Positions 1 to 7,226 of a stretch of DNA of 15,845 bases are shown piece by piece. Both the position numbers and the translations under genes were made by a program. Position 1 is the stretch's first letter. Each line of letters starts with the position of its first letter. Origin of the DNA: Chromatiaceae bacterium (GTDB taxonomy: Bacteria > Pseudomonadota > Gammaproteobacteria > Chromatiales > Chromatiaceae); assembly GCA_012962365.1 (NCBI GenBank), contig DTXR01000452.1, forward strand, positions 1 to 15,845, in the 5' to 3' direction. The notes under the pieces were generated by a model, which was given only the letters and a program-made list of their open reading frames with translations, was not told the DNA's origin and did no database searches.

Positions 1-941
1 GCATCGCCAATATGGAATTCATCCAGTTTCACCCCACCTGTCTCTATCACCCTGAGGCCAAATCCTTTCTGGTTACAGAGGCCGTACGCGGCGAAGGCGG
101 TATCCTGGTGCTGCCAAATGGCAAACGTTTCATGGATGCTTATGACGAACGAGGCGAACTGGCCCCCCGGGATATCGTTGCCCGCGCCATCGACAACGAA
201 ATGAAGCAACATGGCCTGGACAGCGTCTTTCTGGATATCAGCCATCGGGATGCCGATTTCATCCGTGCCCACTTCCCGACCATTTACGCCAAGTGCCTGG
301 AACTGGGCATCGACATCACCAGAGACCCCATCCCTGTAGTACCTGCGGCGCACTACACATGCGGCGGCATCTGGACCGACAGAAAAGCCCGCACCGACAT
401 CCAGGGCCTGTATGCCGTAGGCGAAACAGCTTACACGGGTCTGCATGGCGCCAACCGCATGGCCAGCAACTCACTGCTGGAATGCCTGGTTTTCAGCGAG
501 CTGGCCGCCGAGGATATCGCCAGGGAATTGCAACAGGAAGCCGCTTCCCCTCCCTCACCGCCCCCTTGGGATGAAAGCCGGGTGACCGATTCTGACGAAG
601 CGGTGGTCGTTGCCCACAACTGGGATGAACTGCGGCGCTTCATGTGGGATTACGTGGGCATCGTGCGCCGCAACAAGCGCCTCGCCCGGGCGCAACGGCG
701 CATCAACCTGCTACAGCATGAGATCCGCGAGTACTACAGCAACTTCCGCGTCACCAACGATCTACTCGAACTGCGCAATCTGGCAGACGTTGCCGAGCTG
801 ATCATTCTCTCCGCCATGCGCCGCAGGGAAAGCCGTGGCCTGCACTTCAACCGGGACTATCCCTGGCAGGACGAGAACCAGCGCCGGCCCACGATCCTCA
901 TTCCCGACAACTACGTAGCCAGCGACAGGAACAGAACATGA
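1..941 (+). CDS. nadB: L-aspartate oxidase (3' part; 5' end outside the window)
   Basis: FAD-dependent oxidation of L-aspartate to iminoaspartate, the first step of de novo NAD synthesis; NadA then uses the product. The reading frame is already open at base 3 (Ile-Ala-Asn before Met at 12), so this is the C-terminal ~312 residues of a protein usually near 530-540 aa; the N-terminal dinucleotide-binding part is missing. Visible family signatures are [14 protein letters not shown] at the left edge, [13 protein letters not shown] (holding the arginine that matches active-site Arg290 of the E. coli enzyme), PAAHYTCGG (substrate-binding His) and [15 protein letters not shown] (FAD/substrate-binding Arg). 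The end is the Arg-rich helical domain of the succinate dehydrogenase/fumarate reductase flavoprotein family. NadB is separated from SdhA/FrdA by the [10 protein letters not shown] context and the short C-terminus. Its stop overlaps the next start as ATGA, so the two genes are co-translated. Confidence 0.96.
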   Translation, partial: IANMEFIQFHPTCLYHPEAKSFLVTEAVRGEGGILVLPNGKRFMDAYDERGELAPRDIVARAIDNEMKQHGLDSVFLDISHRDADFIRAHFPTIYAKCLELGIDITRDPIPVVPAAHYTCGGIWTDRKARTDIQGLYAVGETAYTGLHGANRMASNSLLECLVFSELAAEDIARELQQEAASPPSPPPWDESRVTDSDEAVVVAHNWDELRRFMWDYVGIVRRNKRLARAQRRINLLQHEIREYYSNFRVTNDLLELRNLADVAELIILSAMRRRESRGLHFNRDYPWQDENQRRPTILIPDNYVASDRNRT

Positions 942-1423
942 CAGACATACTCATCGCCGATTACCACAACCCCCTGCACCGGAAAGCTGTCATTGATCTG
1001 CTGGACGACTATGCCCGTGATCCCATGGGTGGTGGCGAGCCTCTGAGCGCTCAAACCCGAGAAACATTGATCCCCGCGCTGATCGCACAACCTGGCGCCT
1101 TTAGCATCCTGGCTTTCGATGGCGATAAACCTGTGGGACTGGTGAACTGTTTCCAGACGCTGTCTACCTTCAAGGCCAGACCCCTGATCAATATTCATGA
1201 TGTGGCCGTGAAAGAAAGCCACCGCGGCAAGGGCATCAGCACACGGATGTTGCACAAAGTTGAAGAAGTGGCTCGCCAAAGGGACTGCTGCAAGCTCACC
1301 CTGGAAGTGCTGGATGGCAACACCATCGCCCAAAATGCCTACAGAAAGCTGGGGTTCAGTGGATACGAACTGAATCCGCAGCTGGGAAAAGCTTTGTTCT
1401 GGGAAAAGAAGCTGCCAGCCTGA
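938..1423 (+). CDS. GNAT family N-acetyltransferase
   Basis: A 161-aa single-domain acetyltransferase that should transfer an acetyl group from acetyl-CoA to an amine; the substrate cannot be read from sequence. The acetyl-CoA-binding motif A is clear: the strand [12 protein letters not shown] (about residues 85-95) followed by R-G-K-G-I-S at 96-101, the R/Q-x-x-G-x-G/A loop. The later N-x-x-A-x-x-x-Y-x-K-x-G-F block ([13 protein letters not shown]) is the usual motif B region. The N-terminal part carries [14 protein letters not shown], which looks like a family-specific substrate loop. The ATG overlaps the nadB stop by 4 nt and has AGGA about 8 nt upstream, so translation is coupled to nadB. 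That suggests, but does not prove, a link to NAD or aspartate metabolism. It ends 9 nt from the convergent AI-2E gene. Confidence 0.9.
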   Translation: MTDILIADYHNPLHRKAVIDLLDDYARDPMGGGEPLSAQTRETLIPALIAQPGAFSILAFDGDKPVGLVNCFQTLSTFKARPLINIHDVAVKESHRGKGISTRMLHKVEEVARQRDCCKLTLEVLDGNTIAQNAYRKLGFSGYELNPQLGKALFWEKKLPA

Positions 1424-1432
1424 CGAGCTTTG

Positions 1433-2482
1433 CTACCGCGCCAGCAGAGAACGGTCTTTCAAACGCCCGTTTTCTGACATGGCGACCGCGATACCCCGGG
1501 TCTGGGGAAAATTGGCAAGCACGATCATGCAGATTACGGTGATCGGCACACTGAGAAACATACCGGTCACGCCCCACATCTGCCCCCACAGGGAAAGCGC
1601 GAGAATTACCACCAGCGGACTCAGGTTCAGAGACGAGCCCATGAGCCGTGGTTCGAGCACATTGCCGATCAGCACCTGCACCGTACCCAGGGAAACCAGC
1701 AGGGTGACAAAAGGCCCGAAAGTATCGAACTGCACCAGCGCCAACGCGGTCGGCAGCAACACGGCGATCATGGAGCCAATGGTGGGAATGTAGTTGAGCA
1801 TGAAAATCAGCAGCGCCCAGAATGGCGCATAATCCACCCCGACCCACAACAGGATGACATAGCTGATTATCCCCGTCAGCGCACTGACCATGGTCTTGAT
1901 ATACACATACTGGCGGATCTGAACCTGTATGGCATCGAGCATCTGATTGACCCTCCTGCGCCGGTCGGCATCGGGAAACATGATGCGCAGTTTGATACCG
2001 AAGTAGCGTTCCTCGAGAAGCAGAAAAGCGACATAGATCGCCACCAGCCCCGCGTTGCCGGCTAACCCCATGATGGCCGCTGCGATGCTGCTGATGATGC
2101 CACCCAGATCCAGGTCATCTGCCCAGTGCTGAATGGCTGGCGCCACATGCACGCCGGTCAGGGATGCAAGGCGATCGAGAATCTTGCTGACATTGTGCTG
2201 ATAGCTGGGCGCGGCGGCTTTCACCTGTTCCACCGTATCGCCGATCATCTGCACCATGCCGCTGAACAGCAGAACCACGACCACCAACGACAAAAATACG
2301 CTGACATGATGAAAGGGCTGTATGCCGCCAATTTCGATCTTGCGGATTTGCAAGGCGATGGCATCGATAACGTACCAGATGATCAGTGCGATGGCGAAAG
2401 GCACCAGCAGGGGCTTACCGACCACCAGCAGGGCAATGGCCGCCGCGATACTGACAATGATGGCTATAATGCGCTGTGGCAC
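1433..2482 (-). CDS. AI-2E/PerM family membrane transporter
   Basis: An inner-membrane protein of 349 aa, close to the family's usual 340-370. Seven or eight hydrophobic segments can be seen: two at about 5-45, one at 60-80, one at 130-155, and four between 195 and 325. The central soluble region (80-130) and the Arg-rich loop DADRRRRV (171-178) fit the family. The C-terminal half has the signature motifs NYIPTIGS (230-237), GNVLEPRLMG (273-282) and LSLWGQMWGVTGMFLSVP. Members have been linked to export of autoinducer-2, to Na+/H+ antiport or to permease roles, so the substrate here is open. The start is GTG, directly after the TAA of the methyltransferase gene (zero gap), with a very strong purine ribosome site (GGGGGGAGGG, 2487-2496) four bases upstream. 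It is last in the minus-strand run and converges with the GNAT gene; no convincing terminator was found in the 9-nt gap. Confidence 0.92.
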   Translation of the reverse strand: MPQRIIAIIVSIAAAIALLVVGKPLLVPFAIALIIWYVIDAIALQIRKIEIGGIQPFHHVSVFLSLVVVVLLFSGMVQMIGDTVEQVKAAAPSYQHNVSKILDRLASLTGVHVAPAIQHWADDLDLGGIISSIAAAIMGLAGNAGLVAIYVAFLLLEERYFGIKLRIMFPDADRRRRVNQMLDAIQVQIRQYVYIKTMVSALTGIISYVILLWVGVDYAPFWALLIFMLNYIPTIGSMIAVLLPTALALVQFDTFGPFVTLLVSLGTVQVLIGNVLEPRLMGSSLNLSPLVVILALSLWGQMWGVTGMFLSVPITVICMIVLANFPQTRGIAVAMSENGRLKDRSLLAR

Positions 2483-3067
2483 TTATCCCTCCCCCCTGGA
2501 AGCGACAAGCATCGCCAGATCCGAAACTTCACTGGCTGCGGCGCTGACCACCCCGTCTTCCCGGTAGTAATGTATCTGCAGTTCCCTGAACAGATGCAGC
2601 AGCTCATTTCTTTCGAGGCGCCAGTCAGGGCTGGTGGGACCTCTGTCCAGATACACATCCTGGACAAAGGTCTGGTAAAAAATCCGGCCGCCGGCGCGCA
2701 ATGCCTGTATCAGCTGAGGAACAATTCTGCGTTCAAGAAAGAATGATACCAGGATCAGGTCGAAGCTATCTGCTTCCGGCGGATGGGCAACTACATCTCT
2801 CGTCTGGGCAATGACCCTAACCCCCTCTTCCCGGGCCTGTTCTTCCAGGCGCTCCAGGGCGACGCCGGAAAAATCCCAGGCATGGGTTTCCAGCCCCGAT
2901 CGTGCCAGAAGCAGTGCACTGGCGCCCCGGCCACAGGCCAGGTCCAGCGCCTTGCCGGAGGACGGCAATAGGTGTTGATTTCTGAGCAATACCTGAGCAG
3001 GCGAGCCCTGCGTTTCAGCTTCCCTGTGCCGCTGATCCCATTTACTCAGATGACTGTCCGGATTCAA
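2483..3067 (-). CDS. Class I SAM-dependent methyltransferase (TehB-like)
   Basis: A 194-aa Rossmann-fold methyltransferase without extra domains. Motif I is A-LDLACGRGA (40-49), which binds SAM; the acidic residue ending strand 2 is D65 in AWDFS; D91 follows strand 3; and FDLILVSFFLER (102-113) is motif IV. The N-terminal SKWDQRHRE is the typical W-D-x-R-Y/H-R opening of TehB/tellurite-resistance-like and small-molecule methyltransferases, so the N-terminus is complete. The start appears to be TTG, overlapping the metZ stop as TTGA; no ATG or GTG lies close enough to replace it and keep this motif. Only a weak purine stretch precedes it, so translation probably depends on coupling to metZ. 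Substrate unknown. The context (directly after a methionine gene) hints at sulfur or selenium/tellurium chemistry, but that is inference. Confidence 0.88.
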   Translation of the reverse strand: MNPDSHLSKWDQRHREAETQGSPAQVLLRNQHLLPSSGKALDLACGRGASALLLARSGLETHAWDFSGVALERLEEQAREEGVRVIAQTRDVVAHPPEADSFDLILVSFFLERRIVPQLIQALRAGGRIFYQTFVQDVYLDRGPTSPDWRLERNELLHLFRELQIHYYREDGVVSAAASEVSDLAMLVASRGEG

Positions 3068-4248
3068 AGAAGCTTCAGCCCCCGGGCAAGATCCGCCTGT
3101 ATGTCGGCAACATCCTCCAACCCCACCGATATGCGGATCAGGCCCTCTCCGATCCCTGCTTCAGCCCGCTGCTCAGGCGTGAGACGCCCGTGAGTGGTGC
3201 TTGCAGGATGGGTAACCGTACTCTTGGTATCCCCCAGATTGGCCGTGATGGACAGCAGCCGGGTCGCATCGATCACTTTCCAGGCCGCAGCCTGACCACC
3301 GTCCACTTCAAATGAAAGCATTCCCCCGGGCAGCTTCATCTGGCTGTCGGCCAGCGCCTTCTGGGGATGGCTGTCCAGCCCGGGATAATGCACCTTGCTT
3401 ACCTGAGGCTGCTCCTGCAACCAATGGGCAAGTTCTGCCGCATTGGCTGAGTGGGCTTTCATGCGCAGATCCAGGGTCTCCAACCCATTCAGGAACACCC
3501 AGGCATTGAACGGGCTCATGCTGGGGCCAGCCGTGCGCAGTACGCCATAGACTTCTTCACCCACGTTTTGTTCATCACCCACGACGGCGCCGCCCATGCA
3601 GCGCCCCTGGCCATCCAGGTATTTGGTAGCGGAATGGATTACGATATCCGCGCCAAGATCCAGGGGCCGTTGCAGCGCCGGCGTACAGAAACAATTGTCC
3701 ACCACCAGCAGGCAATCGTGCTCATGCGCAAGATCCGCCAGCGCCTGGATATCGCCCAGTTCACCCAGAGGGTTGGAAGGGGTCTCGACGAACAGTATTT
3801 TCGTGTTGGGTCGAATGGCCGCCCGCCAGGCATCCACATCCGCCAGGGGCACATAGGTGGTTTCGATACCGAAGCGTGCCAGGTATTTATCGAACAGGAT
3901 CACCGTGCTGCCGAAGATACTGCGGGAACTGAGCAAATGATCGCCCTGCTCCATAAGCCCGATGCAGGTGGTCATGATGGCTGCCATGCCGGTAGCTGTC
4001 GCAACACAGACTTCGCCACCTTCCATGGCTGCCAGGCGCTCTTCGAAGTTTCGTACCGTTGGATTGGTGAAACGCGAGTAGATATTGCCCGGCTCATCCC
4101 CGGAAAACCGCGCCGCCGCCTGGGCCGCGCTTTTGTACACATAGCTGGAAGTGGTAAAAATGGGCGGTGCATGTTCATCTTCGGCAGTCCGTTGATGTCC
4201 CACGCGAATCGCACGGGTAGCCATCTTCCAGTCTGAATAGTCGTCCAT
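3064..4248 (-). CDS. metZ: O-succinylhomoserine sulfhydrylase
   Basis: PLP enzyme of the Cys/Met metabolism (cystathionine gamma-synthase) family that makes homocysteine directly from O-succinylhomoserine and sulfide, bypassing cystathionine. It has 394 aa, normal for the family. SATKYLDGQGR contains the Schiff-base lysine K209; D184 in LLVVDNCFCTP contacts the PLP ring nitrogen; Y57 and R59 in IYSRFTNPT match the phosphate-contacting residues supplied from the partner subunit; VETPSNP (154-160) is also typical. MetB, MetC and MetY are close relatives. The choice of MetZ rests on the overall pattern plus its place directly after purF, as in Pseudomonas. The ATG is one base after the purF stop, with GGAG about 8 nt upstream inside the purF end, so the genes are coupled. 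Confidence 0.93.
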   Translation of the reverse strand: MDDYSDWKMATRAIRVGHQRTAEDEHAPPIFTTSSYVYKSAAQAAARFSGDEPGNIYSRFTNPTVRNFEERLAAMEGGEVCVATATGMAAIMTTCIGLMEQGDHLLSSRSIFGSTVILFDKYLARFGIETTYVPLADVDAWRAAIRPNTKILFVETPSNPLGELGDIQALADLAHEHDCLLVVDNCFCTPALQRPLDLGADIVIHSATKYLDGQGRCMGGAVVGDEQNVGEEVYGVLRTAGPSMSPFNAWVFLNGLETLDLRMKAHSANAAELAHWLQEQPQVSKVHYPGLDSHPQKALADSQMKLPGGMLSFEVDGGQAAAWKVIDATRLLSITANLGDTKSTVTHPASTTHGRLTPEQRAEAGIGEGLIRISVGLEDVADIQADLARGLKLL

Positions 4249-4249
4249 T

Positions 4250-5764
4250 TCAGGCTCCGTTGTGTAAGTCGATCACATCTGTCCTGGCATTACGTCCGGC
4301 CTTTGCATGGTCGTTCCGGTCATTTTCCAGCACCTGCAGATAGTCGCTCGTCACATCGCCAGTCACATATTCACCGTTGAATACCGAGGCATCGAAACGA
4401 TCCACCTTGTACATGCCTTTTTTCTGCACGGCCTTGATGAGATCTTCCAGATCCTGATAGATCAGCTTATCCGCTCCAATGATCTCGCAGACTTCTTCCG
4501 TAGTACGGTTATGCGCAACCAGCTCTGAGGCCGCAGGCATGTCGATACCGTAAACATTGGGATAACGCACCGGCGGCGCTGCAGAAGCCAGATAAACCTT
4601 GTTGGCGCCCGCATCCCTGGCCATCTGCACGATCTGTTTCGATGTGGTTCCCCGCACGATAGAGTCGTCCACCAGCAGTACATTCTTGCCCTTGAACTCC
4701 ACATCGATGGGATTGAGCTTGCGGCGTACGGACTTCTTGCGCGCCGTCTGCCCCGGCATGATGAAGGTTCGACCGATATAGCGGTTCTTGATGAAGCCTT
4801 CCGTATAGCGCAGCTTGAGTTTGTTCGACAGACTCAGCGCCGCCGTCCGGCTGGTATCCGGAATGGGAATGACCACATCGATATCATGATCCGGCCATTC
4901 ATTCTTGATCTTTTTGGCCAGCTTTACACCCATGCGCAGTCGCGCCTTGTGCACGAAGATGTCATCGATGATGGAATCCGGACGGGCGAAATAGACAAAC
5001 TCGAAAATGCAGGGCGAACGCACCGTATTTTCAGCGCATTGTCTGGCAAAAAATTCACCCTTGCGCGTAATGATAATTGCCTCCCCGGGAGCCACGTCAC
5101 GCACCAGCCTGAAACCCAGGGTATCCAGCGCCACGCTTTCGGAAGCGACCATGAACTCCTTGCCGTTGGGCGTATCCCGTTCACCAAATACAACAGGCCG
5201 GACGCCATGAGGATCCCGGTAGGCGACGACGCCATAACCGGGTATCATCGCCACCGCCGCATAGCCCCCGCGGCAACGCTGGTGCACGGTCTCGACCGCT
5301 CGAAAGATATCCTCTTCCGACAGGGTCAGGTGAGGCGGATAGGAACTCAACCCATGAGCAAAGATATTGAGCAGGATCTCCGAATCAGACTCGGTATTGA
5401 TATGGCGCAGATCCTCACGGAACAGATCCTGTTTGAGCTCATCGGCATTGGTGAGGTTGCCGTTATGTGCCAGGACGATGCCATAGGGCGAATTCACGTA
5501 GAAGGGCTGCGCCTCAGCTGAAGAAGAGCAACCCGCAGTGGGATAACGCACATGCCCTATTCCCATATTGCCTCGCAGACGGATCATGTGATCCGTGTCG
5601 AACACATCACTGGCCAGGCCATTGTTCTTGCGCAGATGCAGTTTTCCATTTTCACAGGTAACGATACCTGCGGCATCCTGGCCCCGGTGCTGCAGCACCA
5701 ACAACGCATCATAGAGGGATTGATTGACAGGCTCTGTGCCTACGATACCTACAATTCCACACAT
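4250..5764 (-). CDS. purF: Amidophosphoribosyltransferase
   Basis: Glutamine-PRPP amidotransferase, the first committed step of purine synthesis: glutamine + PRPP gives phosphoribosylamine. The protein is 504 aa, against 505 in E. coli. MCGIVGIVG supplies the N-terminal nucleophile Cys2 (after Met removal). R73, N101-G102 and D127 match the glutamine-site residues of the E. coli enzyme, so the Ntn glutaminase domain (about 1-230) looks complete. The phosphoribosyltransferase domain has the PRPP motif [14 protein letters not shown] at 362-375, and IPIPDTSR and [12 protein letters not shown] fit the family. The ATG is preceded by AGGA ten bases upstream; that site lies inside a short upstream ORF that stops 2 nt before purF. 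No obvious PurR-type operator was recognised in the 76-nt gap to cvpA. Confidence 0.98.
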   Translation of the reverse strand: MCGIVGIVGTEPVNQSLYDALLVLQHRGQDAAGIVTCENGKLHLRKNNGLASDVFDTDHMIRLRGNMGIGHVRYPTAGCSSSAEAQPFYVNSPYGIVLAHNGNLTNADELKQDLFREDLRHINTESDSEILLNIFAHGLSSYPPHLTLSEEDIFRAVETVHQRCRGGYAAVAMIPGYGVVAYRDPHGVRPVVFGERDTPNGKEFMVASESVALDTLGFRLVRDVAPGEAIIITRKGEFFARQCAENTVRSPCIFEFVYFARPDSIIDDIFVHKARLRMGVKLAKKIKNEWPDHDIDVVIPIPDTSRTAALSLSNKLKLRYTEGFIKNRYIGRTFIMPGQTARKKSVRRKLNPIDVEFKGKNVLLVDDSIVRGTTSKQIVQMARDAGANKVYLASAAPPVRYPNVYGIDMPAASELVAHNRTTEEVCEIIGADKLIYQDLEDLIKAVQKKGMYKVDRFDASVFNGEYVTGDVTSDYLQVLENDRNDHAKAGRNARTDVIDLHNGA

Positions 5765-5766
5765 GA

Positions 5767-5808
5767 TCAGAGTTTCCTGAAGTGCATCATCAATAACGAA
5801 TTGTTCAT
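5767..5808 (-). CDS. Candidate 13-aa leader peptide upstream of purF
   Basis: A short ORF in the cvpA-purF gap reads [13 protein letters not shown] and ends with TGA two bases before the purF ATG. It has its own AGGA (5815-5818) six bases before its ATG, an ideal spacing and better than that of purF itself. Its codons AGG AAA form the purF ribosome site, so ribosomes on it would cover or free that site. The composition shows no run of one amino acid that would suggest attenuation. Similar 13-codon frames occur in other gaps of this window, so chance is a real possibility. Confidence 0.25.
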   Translation of the reverse strand: MNNSLLMMHFRKL

Positions 5809-5840
5809 ACTAAATCCTGTTCTGCGTACTGTACAGGCGA

Positions 5841-6419
5841 TTACTGCGCCGGTGGTGGTGCCGGGGGTGCCGGCGATCCTGTTTCCGGCGTGGGCAACAC
5901 GGGCAATTCCCCGGTAAGGAACTGGAATTTATCCGCTACTTCCGGGGGCAGCAGATCCTTCAGCCACAACGCCAGTTCCTGGAAATAGGGAATCAATACG
6001 GATTGCTGCCACCAGGGATCCTGGGGCAAGGGCGTCAGTCCCGCCAACAGCACCAGAATAGCCATGAACAATACGCCTCTGGCAATACCGAAAATCATGC
6101 CAATGAAACGGTCGCTGCCGCTCAAGCCGGTGCTGTTGATGAGCCGAATAACCAGGTAGTTCACCAAACCGCCTACTGTCAGGGACAGAATCATGAGAAT
6201 GGCAAATGCCACCCCCAGTCTGACCGACGGTGTGGTGATGAAGGACTCCATTCGCAGAGACAGGTCACGAAAGAAGGTCCAGCTGATCCAGAATGCCAGC
6301 ACCCACACGGCCAGGGAAAACGCCTCCCGCACGAAGCCTCGGATAAGACTGATCACGGCAGACACCAGGATAATCCCCAGGATAATGAAATCTATCCAGA
6401 TGAGCTGCGTATCAGCCAT
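5841..6419 (-). CDS. cvpA: CvpA family membrane protein
   Basis: Small inner-membrane protein required for colicin V production in E. coli and, in several species, for envelope stress and bile resistance; the molecular function is not settled. Four hydrophobic segments fall at about 8-27, 33-50, 66-92 and 108-128, with the family motif LIRGFVREAFSL at 25-36 and DRFIGMIFGIARG at 103-115. It has 192 aa, longer than the E. coli protein (~162), because of a Pro/Ala-rich tail from residue 172 (ending PAPPAPPPAQ). The ATG lies 14 nt after the dedD stop, and the TAGGAA of that stop region may serve as a distant ribosome site. Placement before purF is the classical arrangement. Low-complexity tails like this vary between strains. 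Confidence 0.94.
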   Translation of the reverse strand: MADTQLIWIDFIILGIILVSAVISLIRGFVREAFSLAVWVLAFWISWTFFRDLSLRMESFITTPSVRLGVAFAILMILSLTVGGLVNYLVIRLINSTGLSGSDRFIGMIFGIARGVLFMAILVLLAGLTPLPQDPWWQQSVLIPYFQELALWLKDLLPPEVADKFQFLTGELPVLPTPETGSPAPPAPPPAQ

Positions 6420-6433
6420 GTTTCAACGTATTC

Positions 6434-7084
6434 CTATGGATACCGGACGACCCGGCCTTTGGTACCGGATATTTTGTTGATACGCGGCAACAGTTTTTGC
6501 GCACGCTGCTTGTCGATCTCTGGCCCAACCTGGACACGGAAGTATTTCTTGCCATTGACGGTTACTGCCGCAGGATTCATGGTATCCAGCCCCGCCTTGC
6601 GCAGTTTTTTAACCAGTTTTTCCGCACTGCTCCGTGAAGAAAAACTGGCGACCTGCACCACCCAGGCCGACGGAGAGGCAGGCGATGCAAGTTTGGGTGC
6701 GTCAGGTTTTTTCTCGACCTTCTTCTCGACCTTCTTCTCGACCTGCTTTTCTGGATTGGGCTTGGTTTTCTTCTCGACAACCGGCGGTTTTGGCGCAGGC
6801 TCCGCTGGGGCAACCGGGGCTGGCTTGGAGGGCGAGAGCTCGGTCTGCGGCGCTGGCTGAGGTATCACGGGCTTTTTTTCCGTCTCAGGAGTCTGCTCCT
6901 TGGGGGGAGGGGCATCCTGCAACAGGGAAGGATCGAAATTCCGGGCAGGCTCGACTGGGATAGCTGCCATCTTCCCCGAATGCCTGGCAACAGGCTTGTG
7001 GCTCAGCAACATGGGCAGAAAAATGATGGCCAGGGCAACCAGTACAGAGGCGCCGATCAGGCGGCGCTTTAACTGTTCATCCAC
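6434..7084 (-). CDS. dedD: SPOR domain cell-division protein (DedD-like)
   Basis: A 216-aa single-pass protein. It has a short basic N-terminus (KRR), one membrane helix at about 9-27, a periplasmic Pro/Glu/Lys-rich linker (30-138), and a C-terminal SPOR domain at about 140-214 (AWVVQVASFSS, then NGKKYFRVQVGPEIDKQRAQ). SPOR domains bind peptidoglycan strands stripped of stem peptides at the division septum, and DedD helps constriction in E. coli. The name follows architecture plus the accD-folC-dedD-cvpA order. The linker holds a short 12-bp tandem repeat that encodes VEKK units. The start is GTG (7082-7084), with only a weak GGA 8 nt upstream; the next in-frame Met lies inside the membrane helix, so the GTG is preferred. 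A strong -10 box sits about 35 nt upstream. Confidence 0.9.
   Translation of the reverse strand: MDEQLKRRLIGASVLVALAIIFLPMLLSHKPVARHSGKMAAIPVEPARNFDPSLLQDAPPPKEQTPETEKKPVIPQPAPQTELSPSKPAPVAPAEPAPKPPVVEKKTKPNPEKQVEKKVEKKVEKKPDAPKLASPASPSAWVVQVASFSSRSSAEKLVKKLRKAGLDTMNPAAVTVNGKKYFRVQVGPEIDKQRAQKLLPRINKISGTKGRVVRYP
6711..6746 (-). repeat. 12-bp in-frame tandem repeat in the dedD linker
   Basis: Three adjacent copies of the plus-strand unit TTCTCGACCTTC, the third with one change, encode repeated Val-Glu-Lys-Lys in the periplasmic linker. A further TTCTCGAC lies at 6771-6778. The period is a multiple of three, so copy-number change would alter linker length without a frameshift. Confidence 0.85.
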
Positions 7085-7118
7085 AGTTCAGATCCGGATA
7101 CAGGGACTTAAAGGCTGC

Positions 7119-7147
7119 ATTATAACCCGTGAAGCTATTCTGGCGAA
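7119..7147 (-). promoter_or_regulatory. Putative sigma70 promoter for dedD-cvpA-purF-metZ
   Basis: On the minus strand a perfect TATAAT (7119-7124) has TTCGCC (7142-7147) 17 bp upstream, which matches TTGACA at three of six positions. A start near 7111-7113 would leave a leader of about 28 nt before the dedD GTG. It sits in the 142-nt folC-dedD gap, the largest gene-free gap enclosed within the window, which supports a promoter there. No clear folC terminator was found between the folC stop and this site. Confidence 0.55.
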
Positions 7148-7226
7148 CTTTTTGTCTCACGGCAGATCTGGCACATTTCTTCCTGTGTTCGACATATCGC
7201 CTGCTGATTCAGCGGGGTTTACATCA

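Noticed and set aside
1450..1474. Plus-strand AACGG...CCGTTTTC as a terminator for nadB-GNAT.
   Set aside because: Only five base pairs with a 12-nt loop and a four-T tail, inside the 3' end of the AI-2E gene; too weak to annotate.
5819..5839. CTGT/ACAG-rich palindromic bases in the cvpA-purF gap as a LexA box.
   Set aside because: The half-site spacing does not give CTG-N10-CAG; the core CTGTACAG is a short palindrome only.
7135..7176. 13-codon minus-strand frame MCQICRETKSSPE with AGGA upstream in the folC-dedD gap.
   Set aside because: It overlaps the proposed -35 of the dedD promoter, is not adjacent to a gene start, and frames of this length are expected by chance.
7200..7220. Inverted repeat around GCTGATTCAGC after folC as a terminator.
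   Set aside because: The arms meet with almost no loop and there is no T-tract; at most a chance dyad.
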